From JBFISM01 sp041608535 (GTDB taxonomy: Bacteria > Actinomycetota > Acidimicrobiia > Spongiisociales > UBA5794), in assembly GCA_041608535.1 (NCBI GenBank), contig JBFISM010000080.1, positions 1 to 16,573 of the forward strand: a stretch of 16,573 nucleotides of DNA, in the 5' to 3' direction. How positions within the stretch are numbered: position 1 is the first letter of the stretch; each line of letters begins with the position of its first letter. The position numbers were made by a program, and so were the translations under genes. Positions 1-7,278 of this stretch are shown piece after piece. Below the pieces are notes generated by a model that made no database searches, was not told the origin of the DNA, and was given only the letters and a program-made list of their open reading frames with translations.

Positions 1-986
1 GATCTGAAGCAGAACGGGCAGTGATCCGTCGACACCACCTGCAGGTCGTTTGTCGCCAGACCCCTCCACAACGCATCCTGGTGACCCTCGCTGCGCTTGC
101 GGATCGGCGTCGAGCAGACGTACTTGGCTCCCTCGAAGCCCTCCTGATCGAGATGCTCCTCGAGCGAGAAATACAAGTACTGCGGACATGTTTCGGCGAA
201 AGCGTTGAACCCACGGTTCCTCGCCTCGGCCACCGCCTCCAGCGCCTCCTTCGCTGCGAGATGCACGATGTACACCGGTGTGCCCGCCAGCTCGGCGATC
301 TTGATCGCCCGCCCCGTCGCCTCACCCTCGGTGATCGACGGGCGGGTCAGCCCGTGATACACCGGATCGGTCTGGCCCCGGGCCACCGCTTGGTCGCGCA
401 GCACGTCGATGACCATGCCGTTCTCGGCGTGCATCATGATGGTGGCGCCGAGCTCCGAGGCCTTCTGCATCGCACGGAAGATCTGGCCGTCGTCCGAGTA
501 GAAGACGCCCGGGTAGGCCATGAACAGCTTGAAACTGGTCACACCCTCCCCCATCAGCGCCTCCATCTCCTTGAGCGACGAGTCTGTGACGTCGCCGATG
601 ATCTGGTGGAAGCCGTAGTCGATGGCGCACTCGCCGTCCGCCTTGCCCATCCACTCCTCGAAGCCGGGCATGACATCGTTGCCGTAGGTCTGCACGGCGA
701 AGTCGATGATGGTGGTGGTGCCACCAAATGCGGCGGCCCTCGTCCCCGTCTCGAACGTGTCTGAGGCGTAGGTGCCGCCGAACGGCAGCTCCATGTGGGT
801 GTGCACATCCACCCCTCCGGGCATCACCAGCTTCCCGGTGGCGTCGATCACCTCGGCGCCTTCACCCCAGTTGTGATGCTCCGCGGCGGCGATCCCGACG
901 ACGGTCTCGCCGTCGATGAGGACGTCCGCCGACATCATCTCGGTGGCCGTCACCACCGTGCCGCCCGTGATCAGTTTCTTTCCCAT
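1..986 (-). CDS. hydA: Dihydropyrimidinase (D-hydantoinase family), C-terminus cut by window edge
   Basis: Cyclic amidohydrolase that opens 5,6-dihydrouracil or dihydrothymine to N-carbamoyl-beta-amino acids in the cytoplasm, step two of reductive pyrimidine catabolism. The reading frame is open from ATG 986 to the window edge, giving 328 codons of a family usually about 460-480 residues long, so the 3' end is outside the window. The binuclear metal site is complete as far as visible: HTH at residues 62-64 (in DVHTHMELPF), the Lys to be carboxylated K153 (in SFKLFMAYPG), H186 (MMHAEN), H242 (YIVHLA) and D321 (STDHCPF). Y158 matches the substrate-contact Tyr of the family. A strong AGGAGG lies 4 nt before the ATG, 13 nt after the aminotransferase stop, so it is the last visible gene of the operon. 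The hydantoinase and allantoinase relatives share these motifs. The neighbouring beta-ureidopropionase and aminotransferase argue for dihydropyrimidinase. Confidence 0.93.
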   Translation of the reverse strand, partial: MGKKLITGGTVVTATEMMSADVLIDGETVVGIAAAEHHNWGEGAEVIDATGKLVMPGGVDVHTHMELPFGGTYASDTFETGTRAAAFGGTTTIIDFAVQTYGNDVMPGFEEWMGKADGECAIDYGFHQIIGDVTDSSLKEMEALMGEGVTSFKLFMAYPGVFYSDDGQIFRAMQKASELGATIMMHAENGMVIDVLRDQAVARGQTDPVYHGLTRPSITEGEATGRAIKIAELAGTPVYIVHLAAKEALEAVAEARNRGFNAFAETCPQYLYFSLEEHLDQEGFEGAKYVCSTPIRKRSEGHQDALWRGLATNDLQVVSTDHCPFCFR

Positions 987-999
987 CGTTCCTCCTCGA

Positions 1000-2298
1000 T
1001 CAGTCCCCGTCGACGGCCCGGCGCACCGCCGTCTCCAACTTGGCAAATCCCTCGGCGGCCTCCTCCGACGTCAGGCTCAGCGGAGGGGCGATCCGCAGTA
1101 CGTTGCCGTAGAGACCGCCTTTGCCGATGAGGAGGGCCTCCTTCTTCGCCTCTTCGGACACAGCCGTGGCCAGCCGCGGACTCGGCACCTTGCCCCCCGG
1201 CTCCACCATCTCGATTCCGATCATCAGCCCCTTGCCCCGCACCTCGCCGATCTCCTCGACGTCCTCGGCGAGCCTGTCGATGTCCATACGTAGCTGCTGA
1301 CCGACCTTCATCGTGTTGGTCTGGAGATCGTTGTCGAGCAGGTACCGCAGGTTGGCCAGCGCTCCGGCAGTCGCCAGAGGATTGCCGCCGAAGGTGGAGA
1401 TGTGGTTGGCCTGGACGCAGTCCATGATCTCCGGTCGCGCTACCACGCCCGCGATGGCCAGCCCATTGCCCACACCTTTGGCGAACGTCATCAGGTCGGG
1501 TGCCACGTCGTCGGCGTCGATGCCCCAGAAGTGCTCACCGGTCCGCCCCCAGCCGGTTTGCACCTCGTCGATGATGAGCAGGATGCCGTGCTTGTCCAGC
1601 TCCTCCTTCATAGCCGAGAAGAACCCGGGTGGCGGTACCACGAAGCCCCCAACGCCCTGGATGGGTTCGGCGATCATCGCCGCCACATCGCCGGCGGTGG
1701 CGATGGCGAGCAAGTCACGCAGATCGTCGACACACGCCGCCACGTACTCGTCGTCGGGCAGCTGCCCGAAGGGGCTGCGGTACTTGTAGCCGCCATGGAC
1801 ATAGGTCACCTGGAACGGGCTCAGCGTCGTCGCCGACCAGGAGCGGTTGCCGGTCACCGCAATCGCCGAGTGCGACTTCCCGTGATAGCTGTTGCGCAGC
1901 GCCAGCACCTGGTTGCTCTTGCGATACTGGGTCGCCAAGAGGAGCGCAGTGTCGTTGGCCTCGGTTCCGGAGTTGGTGAAAAAGACCTTGGCGTCCGGGA
2001 TGGGCGACAGAGAGGCGATCATCTCGGCCAGCTCGATTTGCTGTTCGATGAGATACAGCGTCGAGGTGTGCACCATCCTCGCGGCTTGCTCCTGAACAGC
2101 TTCGACGATCTCGGGCACGTTGTAGCCGGTCATCGTGGTCAGGATTCCGCCGAAGAAATCGAGGTACTCGCGCCCTTCGGCGTCGGTGACCCTGCGGCCG
2201 TCGCCGTCGACGAGAGCGATCGGATCGTCGTAGTAGAGCGCCAGCCACGAGGGCAGCACCTTGCGGTGGCGCTCCAGCAGTTCCTTGTGTTTGCCCAT
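1000..2298 (-). CDS. Class III PLP aminotransferase, probable beta-alanine (AGXT2-like) transaminase
   Basis: A 432-residue fold-type I PLP enzyme of the class III (omega) aminotransferase family. Visible motifs are NSGTEAN at 109-115 (phosphate binding), D244 in IIDEVQTGWGRTG (pyridine N contact), the Schiff-base lysine K274 in TFAKGVGNG, and STFGGNP at 301-307. Length is normal for the family. From context it should move the amino group of beta-alanine (or 3-aminoisobutyrate) to pyruvate or 2-oxoglutarate, giving malonate semialdehyde and closing the reductive pyrimidine pathway. The ATG lies 7 nt after the beta-ureidopropionase stop codon with only a weak GGA-type ribosome site, so translation is probably coupled to the gene upstream. 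The family is certain. The exact amino donor is inferred from neighbours; gamma-aminobutyrate or alanine:glyoxylate activity cannot be excluded from sequence alone. Confidence 0.9.
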   Translation of the reverse strand: MGKHKELLERHRKVLPSWLALYYDDPIALVDGDGRRVTDAEGREYLDFFGGILTTMTGYNVPEIVEAVQEQAARMVHTSTLYLIEQQIELAEMIASLSPIPDAKVFFTNSGTEANDTALLLATQYRKSNQVLALRNSYHGKSHSAIAVTGNRSWSATTLSPFQVTYVHGGYKYRSPFGQLPDDEYVAACVDDLRDLLAIATAGDVAAMIAEPIQGVGGFVVPPPGFFSAMKEELDKHGILLIIDEVQTGWGRTGEHFWGIDADDVAPDLMTFAKGVGNGLAIAGVVARPEIMDCVQANHISTFGGNPLATAGALANLRYLLDNDLQTNTMKVGQQLRMDIDRLAEDVEEIGEVRGKGLMIGIEMVEPGGKVPSPRLATAVSEEAKKEALLIGKGGLYGNVLRIAPPLSLTSEEAAEGFAKLETAVRRAVDGD

Positions 2299-2305
2299 CA
2301 GCGTC

Positions 2306-3148
2306 CTACGGAGCGACGAGATCGCCGTATGCGTCCGGCCGGCGATCTCGGTAGAAGGCCCAGGTGGTGCGCACTTCCTCGATCAAGCCCATCTCGAGGT
2401 CGCGTACCACCAGCTCCTCCTCGACATCGGACGCCTGCTCGCCGACGAATTGCCCGCGGGGGTTCACGAAGTAAGACGACCCATAGAAGTCGTTGTCACC
2501 GTACGGCTCCCTGCCGACACGGTTGATGGCGCCGATGAAGTACTCGTTGGCCACCGCCGACGCCGGCTGCTCCAGGCCCCACAGGTACATCGACAGCCCG
2601 CGGCTCGTCGCCGACGGATTGAAGACGATCTTGGCGCCCTTCAGCCCGAGCGCACGCCACCCTTCCGGGAAGTGGCGGTCGTAACAGATGTACACACCGA
2701 TGCGTCCCACGGCGGTGTCGAACACCGGGTAACCGAGGTTGCCCGGGCGGAAGTAGAACTTCTCCCAGAACCCGCCGACATGCGGGATGTGCGTCTTGCG
2801 GTACTTGCCGAGATAGCTGCCGTCGGCATCGATGACGGCGGCGGTGTTGTAGAAGAACCCCTCGTCGGCCTTCTCGAACATCGGGATCACCATCACCATC
2901 TCGGTCTCTTTGGCGAGCTGGATCATCCGCTGCATCGTCGGGCCGTCGGGGATCGGCTCGGCCGACGCAAAGTGCTCGTTCTCCTGCACCTGACAGAAGT
3001 ACGGAGTGTTGAATATCTCTTGGAAGCACATCACCTTGGTGCCCTGCTCGGCCGCCTGGTGGGCGTAGTCGATGTGCTTCTTCACCATCGTTTCGCCATC
3101 GCCCGTCCACTCAGTCTGGACGATCGCCGCCCGAACCACATTCGCCAT
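2306..3148 (-). CDS. pydC: Beta-ureidopropionase (N-carbamoyl-beta-alanine amidohydrolase), nitrilase superfamily
   Basis: Hydrolyses N-carbamoyl-beta-alanine to beta-alanine, CO2 and ammonia, step three of reductive pyrimidine breakdown. The 280-residue protein is a single nitrilase (CN hydrolase) domain with the Glu-Lys-Cys triad at E44 (CFQEIF), K118 (YRKTHIP) and C155 (YICYDRHFPE). A second conserved segment, GFWEKFYFRPGN, follows the Lys. ATG 3148 is chosen because AGGAGG sits 5 nt before it; the overlapping GTG at 3151 would be only 2 nt from that site. It lies between the binding-protein gene (a 164-nt gap with a large hairpin) and the aminotransferase (7-nt gap). N-carbamoyl-D-amino-acid amidohydrolase and putrescine carbamoylase are close relatives, but the operon context favours beta-ureidopropionase. 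Confidence 0.92.
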   Translation of the reverse strand: MANVVRAAIVQTEWTGDGETMVKKHIDYAHQAAEQGTKVMCFQEIFNTPYFCQVQENEHFASAEPIPDGPTMQRMIQLAKETEMVMVIPMFEKADEGFFYNTAAVIDADGSYLGKYRKTHIPHVGGFWEKFYFRPGNLGYPVFDTAVGRIGVYICYDRHFPEGWRALGLKGAKIVFNPSATSRGLSMYLWGLEQPASAVANEYFIGAINRVGREPYGDNDFYGSSYFVNPRGQFVGEQASDVEEELVVRDLEMGLIEEVRTTWAFYRDRRPDAYGDLVAP

Positions 3149-3178
3149 CACGGCCTCCTGATCTCTCGCTCTACCAAT

Positions 3179-3225
3179 GATCGGACGGGGACCGCGGCGT
3201 GTAAAGCCGCAATCCCCGGCCGATC
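3179..3225 (-). repeat. Large intercistronic hairpin between binding-protein gene and pydC
   Basis: On the minus-strand transcript this folds into three stacked stems: GATCGG (3220-3225) with CCGATC (3179-3184), CGGGGA (3213-3218) with TCCCCG (3186-3191), and GCGGC (3206-3210) with GCCGC (3194-3198). They are separated by a 1x1 and a 2x2 mismatch around a 7-nt loop. That makes 17 base pairs in 47 nt. No U tract follows, so it is not a typical intrinsic terminator. It lies 87 nt after the binding-protein stop and 31 nt before the pydC start, in the only wide gap of the operon. A role in mRNA 3'-end protection or processing is inferred. Confidence 0.75.
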
Positions 3226-3312
3226 GTCACTTTCCCGCTTCCCGACGAACGGCGGGCCATTCTTTCGGCTCTCGCGCGCGCTTTCCGCGATCTGCAGCCT
3301 TAGGTTCGTCCC

Positions 3313-4569
3313 TCACGACCCACCCTCGACGAGCTCTACTTCCACTCGTTGCCAGTTGGTGCCGGTGACGTCGAGGCCTTCTGCCGAGAGGGCGTCGACG
3401 GCGGCCTGGGCAAGGTCGGTGCGGAAGGCGTCGGCGGAGATCTCGGCTCCCTGGAGTGCCGGCACCCACGCCGTGGCGATCTCCACCGTCTGGTCCCACA
3501 GATCTTGGTTCATCACGCCGATACCATTGGTGGCCGGCCAGATGAGCCCGTTGATCTCGTTGAGCTGCCAGGTCTGGTGGCTGAGCCCGAGCGTCGAGCC
3601 GTTGTTCAGCACGACGTCGACACATGCGTCGGGATTGTCCCGGCACCAGATCCAGCCGCGGAACGATGCCCGCAGGAAACGCTCGGCGATGTCCTCGTTC
3701 TCCGCCAGCCAGCTGCGCTCCGCCCACACCGCATCCTGCAGCATGGCGGTACCGACGTCGTTGTAGTCGATCACCACCAGATCCTCGGGCTGGTACAGCT
3801 CGCCGGTGTCGGGGTTCACCGCCTCGAGCACCTGGGCGTACTCGTTGTAGATCATCGCCTCGGCGGCATCGATCTCCCCGTTGAGCAGCGCATTCATGGT
3901 GAAGTCCTGCCCCACGTGCTCCACCTGATCGAAGATCCCGGCCTGCTCGAGCGCGGCGAACACCTCGTACTCATTGCCGAAGCCCCAGTTGCCGACCTTC
4001 TTCCCGGCGAGGTCCTCGATCCCCTGGATGCCGCTGTCGGCGAAAGCAACCTGCAGCGTCCCAGAGCGCTCGAACACCTGGGCGATGTTGACGATGTCCG
4101 CGCCGCCTTGTATCGACTCCAACGCCTTGGGCACCCAGGCAAGGGCGAACTCGGCGCCGCCGGTTGCCAGGACCTGCTGGGGCACGATGTCGACCCCGCC
4201 CTCGAGGATCGTCACGTTGAGACATTCCTCCTCGTAGAGACCCTCGTCGACGGCGGCGTAGTACCCACCAAACTGCGCCTGGGCGAACCATTGCAATTGC
4301 AGGCGAACGTCCTCGAATTCGACGCAGCCCTCCTGAGCCGCAGCAGTGGTGTCGGGGGCAGCTGCGGCGGTGGTGTCCGTGTCGGCCATCGTGGTGTCGG
4401 TATCGGCCATGGTGGTTCCGGTGCCGTCGGTTGCGGCGGTGGTCTGCGGTGCGGTGGTGTCATCCCCTGCGTCGCCTGTGTCGCCATCGTCACCGCACGC
4501 GGCAACGATGAGCGCCAGCACGGCGAGCAGCGCAGCGATCCTCAGCATTCCACTCCATCGGCGTTGCAT
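3313..4569 (-). CDS. NMT1/THI5-like ABC transporter substrate-binding lipoprotein
   Basis: Exported lipoprotein that should capture the substrate of the ABC transporter encoded just upstream. The N-terminus MQRRWSGMLR is followed by a hydrophobic stretch and the lipobox VAAC with the lipidated Cys at residue 25. Residues 26-80 are a Thr/Asp/Ala-rich linker containing two tandem MADTDTT units (21-bp DNA repeat). The folded domain starts near residue 85 with LQLQWFAQAQFGGYYAA, the typical opening of NMT1/THI5 (SsuA-like) binding proteins, which include pyrimidine-precursor binders. Start ATG 4569 is preceded by AAGGAGA; longer upstream reading would not place the signal peptide at the N-terminus. 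The protein is 418 residues. With pyrimidine-catabolic genes next door, a pyrimidine, dihydropyrimidine or ureide ligand is the best inference; the ligand is not proven. Confidence 0.9.
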   Translation of the reverse strand: MQRRWSGMLRIAALLAVLALIVAACGDDGDTGDAGDDTTAPQTTAATDGTGTTMADTDTTMADTDTTAAAAPDTTAAAQEGCVEFEDVRLQLQWFAQAQFGGYYAAVDEGLYEEECLNVTILEGGVDIVPQQVLATGGAEFALAWVPKALESIQGGADIVNIAQVFERSGTLQVAFADSGIQGIEDLAGKKVGNWGFGNEYEVFAALEQAGIFDQVEHVGQDFTMNALLNGEIDAAEAMIYNEYAQVLEAVNPDTGELYQPEDLVVIDYNDVGTAMLQDAVWAERSWLAENEDIAERFLRASFRGWIWCRDNPDACVDVVLNNGSTLGLSHQTWQLNEINGLIWPATNGIGVMNQDLWDQTVEIATAWVPALQGAEISADAFRTDLAQAAVDALSAEGLDVTGTNWQRVEVELVEGGS

Positions 4570-4585
4570 CTGGTCTCCTTTTCCC

Positions 4586-4602
4586 AATCCCCGGTGGGGA
4601 TT
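4586..4602 (-). repeat. Hairpin just upstream of the binding-protein start
   Basis: A perfect 7-bp inverted repeat AATCCCC / GGGGATT with a 3-nt loop lies in the 49-nt gap between the permease stop (4619) and the binding-protein start (4569), directly before its ribosome-binding site AAGGAGA (4574-4580). It could act as an RNA processing or 5'-protection element for the binding-protein message. No U tract supports termination. Confidence 0.6.
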
Positions 4603-4618
4603 CTCATTCTCGTTGCTT

Positions 4619-5395
4619 TCACGACCCGGTGCTGCCACGAATGGACACGTGCCAGGGCATGAACATTCGCTCCGCCAAAAGGATGAGCAGGTAGAACGCA
4701 ATCCCGAGCAGCGAAGCCAGCAGGATCGCCGCCCAGGCTTCGGGGAACTGAAAGCCGCTGGCACGGGAGATGATGTACTGGCCGAGCACTTGCTGGGAAC
4801 CGCCGAAGTACTCGGCCACGATGGCGCCGATGAGCGACAGCGCACTCGCCACCTTGAGCGCCGAGAAGAAGAAGGGCAGTGCGTTCGGGATGCGCACCCG
4901 CCGCAGCGTCGCCGCCGGACCCGCGGCGACCGAGCGCATCAGCTCGATCTCTCGTGGGTCGACCTCGGTGAGACCGCGGGTCGTGTTGACAAAGACGGGA
5001 AAAAACACCATCACGGCCACCACAGCCATCTTGGACACCGGGCTGGTGATGGTGAACCACTGGTTGGTGATGGGCGCCAACGCCACTATGGGCATCGCCG
5101 AGGCCGCAACGGCGAACGGCATGAGACCCTCGCCGAGCGTCACCCAGCGGGTGGCGGCCAGCGCCAGAACGATCGCAGCGAGCGTCCCGAAGACGAACCC
5201 GCCCAGCGCCTCGATCAGCGTGTTGATTCCGAAAGGCCAGATGGTCGACCAGGTCTCGACGAATGCGGTGAGGATGGCCGTCGGCCTCGGCAGGATGAAC
5301 GCCTGCACGTCGAAGAGACGAACGAGACCCTCCCACACGGCAAGCACGAGCAAGATCGCGACGACGGCCGGCAGCCAGCGACCGGCTCTGCTCAC
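4619..5395 (-). CDS. ABC transporter permease (SsuC/ThiX-like)
   Basis: A 258-residue inner-membrane permease of the BPD_transp_1 family, with about six hydrophobic segments beginning at residues 8-24 (LPAVVAILLVLAVWEGL). The ATPase-docking EAA loop is visible near residues 150-175 (ELMRSVAAGP, then IPNALPFFFSALK). The start is GTG 5395, which overlaps the ATPase stop codon as GTGA, a sign of translational coupling; a G-rich ribosome site precedes it. It should pair with the second permease of this operon as a heterodimeric channel, or the two could serve alternative assemblies. It belongs to the family that moves sulfonates, nitrate, taurine or pyrimidine precursors. Substrate is inferred from the operon. 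Confidence 0.9.
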   Translation of the reverse strand: MSRAGRWLPAVVAILLVLAVWEGLVRLFDVQAFILPRPTAILTAFVETWSTIWPFGINTLIEALGGFVFGTLAAIVLALAATRWVTLGEGLMPFAVAASAMPIVALAPITNQWFTITSPVSKMAVVAVMVFFPVFVNTTRGLTEVDPREIELMRSVAAGPAATLRRVRIPNALPFFFSALKVASALSLIGAIVAEYFGGSQQVLGQYIISRASGFQFPEAWAAILLASLLGIAFYLLILLAERMFMPWHVSIRGSTGS

Positions 5396-6204
5396 TGTCC
5401 ACCCCCGGGATGGCGCAAAGCCTCACGCACCTCGGTGATCGTGTCGTAGAACGCCTGCTCCTCCCGGGTGTCGTCGTCGCGGGGATGACCCAACGGGACA
5501 TCGATCACGTGCGAGATACGTCCCGGCCGCGCCGACATGACCACCACCCGAGTCGACAAGAAAACCGCCTCGGGGATGGAATGGGTGACGAAGACGACGG
5601 TGGTGCCGGTGCTGTCCCATATCCGCAGCAGCTCTTGCTGCATCCGCTCCCGGGTCATCTCGTCGAGCGCTCCGAAGGGTTCGTCCATCAGCAACAGCTC
5701 GGGCTTGAACACCAGCGCCCTGGCGATGGCCACCCGTTGCTGCATCCCGCCCGAGAGCTGCCAGGGGTGCCGGTCGGCGAAGGTGCGCAGCTCCACGAGA
5801 TCGAGCATCTCCACGGCACGTTCGGCTCGCTCCACCTTTCCGGCGCCCACCATCTCGAGCGGCAGCTCCACGTTGCGCCGCACCGACCGCCAGTCGAGCA
5901 GTGTGGCCTGCTGGAAGACCATGCCGTAGTCACGGTCGAGCCGCGCCTGGTGTGGCGTCTTACCGTTGACCCGGAGCGTCCCCGCCGTTGGTTCGAGGAG
6001 ATCGCCAATCAGCCGCAGCAGCGTGCTCTTGCCGCACCCCGAAGGACCGATCAATGAGACGAACTCGCCCGCACGGATCTCGAGGTCGATGTTGCGCAGC
6101 GCCTCCACCCCGTTCACCTGCGACACCCCGAAGATCTTGCCGACACCGGAGGCGGCGACGACGAGGTCACCTGCAGCGTCCGGAGCGTCCACGGCCGGCC
6201 TCAC
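5392..6204 (-). CDS. ABC transporter ATP-binding protein (SsuB/TauB-like)
   Basis: A 270-residue cytoplasmic ATPase that powers the importer. In order: Walker A GPSGCGKST, Q-loop VFQQATLLDW, signature LSGGMQQR, Walker B LLLMDEPFGALDE and switch histidine in VTHSIPEA. These are all intact and match the nitrate/sulfonate/taurine and hydroxymethylpyrimidine importer subfamily. The start is GTG 6204, overlapping the stop of the upstream permease as GTGA, and its own stop overlaps the downstream permease start in the same way. The three membrane-complex genes therefore form a tightly coupled block. The first 15 residues are a non-conserved extension. Confidence 0.93.
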   Translation of the reverse strand: MRPAVDAPDAAGDLVVAASGVGKIFGVSQVNGVEALRNIDLEIRAGEFVSLIGPSGCGKSTLLRLIGDLLEPTAGTLRVNGKTPHQARLDRDYGMVFQQATLLDWRSVRRNVELPLEMVGAGKVERAERAVEMLDLVELRTFADRHPWQLSGGMQQRVAIARALVFKPELLLMDEPFGALDEMTRERMQQELLRIWDSTGTTVVFVTHSIPEAVFLSTRVVVMSARPGRISHVIDVPLGHPRDDDTREEQAFYDTITEVREALRHPGGGQ

Positions 6205-7106
6205 CCGGCGAGCCTCCGCCGGTCGCCGACGACACGCCGTTCGACCAGCGAGACCGCTCCCACGAACACGAGACCGGCCAGCGCCGAGAACAGCACGGCG
6301 ACGTACAGCTTCTCGGGTGCGACACCGAACTGCTGCGAGAAGCTGAGAAGTGCTCTCCCCAACCCATCGGCGAACCCGGCGGGCAGCTCACCGACGATGG
6401 CGCCCACCACACTGGCCGCAGCGGAGATCTTGAGGGCGGTGAAGATGTACGGCAGCGCGCTCGGGACCTGCAGCTTCCACAACGTCTCGCTGTCGCTGGC
6501 TGCGTAGGAGCGCATCAACTCTGTTGCGGTCGCCGGTGGCGAACGCAAACCCCGGAGCGTGTTGATCGCCACCGGGAAGAACGTGAGATACGCCGCGATG
6601 ATCGACACCGACACCCACTGCGGGATGGCCAGCCGCCCGCCCCAAATCACCACCATGGGTGCGATCGCAAGGATGGGTACCGTCTGCGAGGCCACGACGT
6701 ATGGCATGAACGCCCGCTCGGCGAGCTGCGAGCGGACGAAGAGCACACCGAGCCCGAAGCCAATGAGCCCGCCGATGACGAAGCCGAGCGCCGCTTCCCG
6801 CAGCGTGAACAAGGCGGCTTTGCCGAGCAGCAGCCACAACACCTCACCACCGCGGCGCGCCGGCTCGAACGTCGTCGATACGATGTCCCAGACGTGCGGC
6901 ATCGCCGTGTCGTTTGGCGGCGGGCGCAACCGCAGCTCGGTTCCCGGCACCATCCCGCTCAAGACTTCGTCGCCCACCCACTTGTAGCCCTCCCACAGCG
7001 CAATCGCTCCGACGACCACGAGGAGGACCGACCGCACCCGGCGATACCGTCGGTTGCTGTCCGGCAGCGGTTGAACCACGACTTTCTCTCCGGGCTCCTC
7101 CACCAT
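6201..7106 (-). CDS. ABC transporter permease (second subunit), first gene of the pyrimidine operon
   Basis: A 301-residue permease of the BPD_transp_1 family. A short cytoplasmic N-terminus (MVEEPGEK...) is followed by a membrane segment at about 27-45, a large external loop, and five further hydrophobic segments. The EAA loop (ELMRSYAASD... LPYIFTALK) is present. The frame is open to 7184, but the extra N-terminal 26 residues are Cys/His/Arg-rich and unlike a permease. ATG 7106 has no Shine-Dalgarno site but sits 7 nt after TAGGCT, a leaderless arrangement seen at other genes here. It is the first gene of the seven-gene unit and is divergent from the AhpD-like gene. Confidence 0.87.
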   Translation of the reverse strand: MVEEPGEKVVVQPLPDSNRRYRRVRSVLLVVVGAIALWEGYKWVGDEVLSGMVPGTELRLRPPPNDTAMPHVWDIVSTTFEPARRGGEVLWLLLGKAALFTLREAALGFVIGGLIGFGLGVLFVRSQLAERAFMPYVVASQTVPILAIAPMVVIWGGRLAIPQWVSVSIIAAYLTFFPVAINTLRGLRSPPATATELMRSYAASDSETLWKLQVPSALPYIFTALKISAAASVVGAIVGELPAGFADGLGRALLSFSQQFGVAPEKLYVAVLFSALAGLVFVGAVSLVERRVVGDRRRLAG

Positions 7107-7113
7107 GGCGGCG

Positions 7114-7119
7114 AGCCTA
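7114..7119 (-). promoter_or_regulatory. Probable leaderless -10 element of the pyrimidine operon
   Basis: TAGGCT (fits TANNNT) ends exactly 7 nt before ATG 7106, so transcription would start at or next to the A of the ATG. There is no good TTGACA-like -35 at 17-18 nt upstream, which suggests an activator may be needed. Confidence 0.5.
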
Positions 7120-7140
7120 CAAGTCGGTTGGTGCGCTTGT

Positions 7141-7166
7141 CTCCGCACAGCAGGTCCTCCGCACAG
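7141..7166. promoter_or_regulatory. Direct repeats near the operon promoter, possible regulator site
   Basis: The 10-mer CTCCGCACAG occurs at 7141-7150 and again at 7157-7166 (minus-strand CTGTGCGGAG), a 16-bp spacing. The first copy lies at about -35 relative to the TAGGCT -10 element and the second about -51. Two identical half-sites at this position suggest an activator or repressor site for the pyrimidine operon, but no regulator gene is in the window. Confidence 0.4.
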
Positions 7167-7278
7167 GTGATTCAGCCTCGACATCCGTCACCGTGGACGT
7201 AGCCATCCGTCTTGCGAGATTCGGTGAGTGCAGGAATGCCGACACTGGCACCGCGCGACGAACACTTGGGAGGTAGCT

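Noticed and set aside
4570..4845. Longer N-terminus for the binding protein (frame open to 4845)
   Set aside because: It would bury the signal peptide and lipobox internally and overlap the permease gene. ATG 4569 has a good ribosome site.
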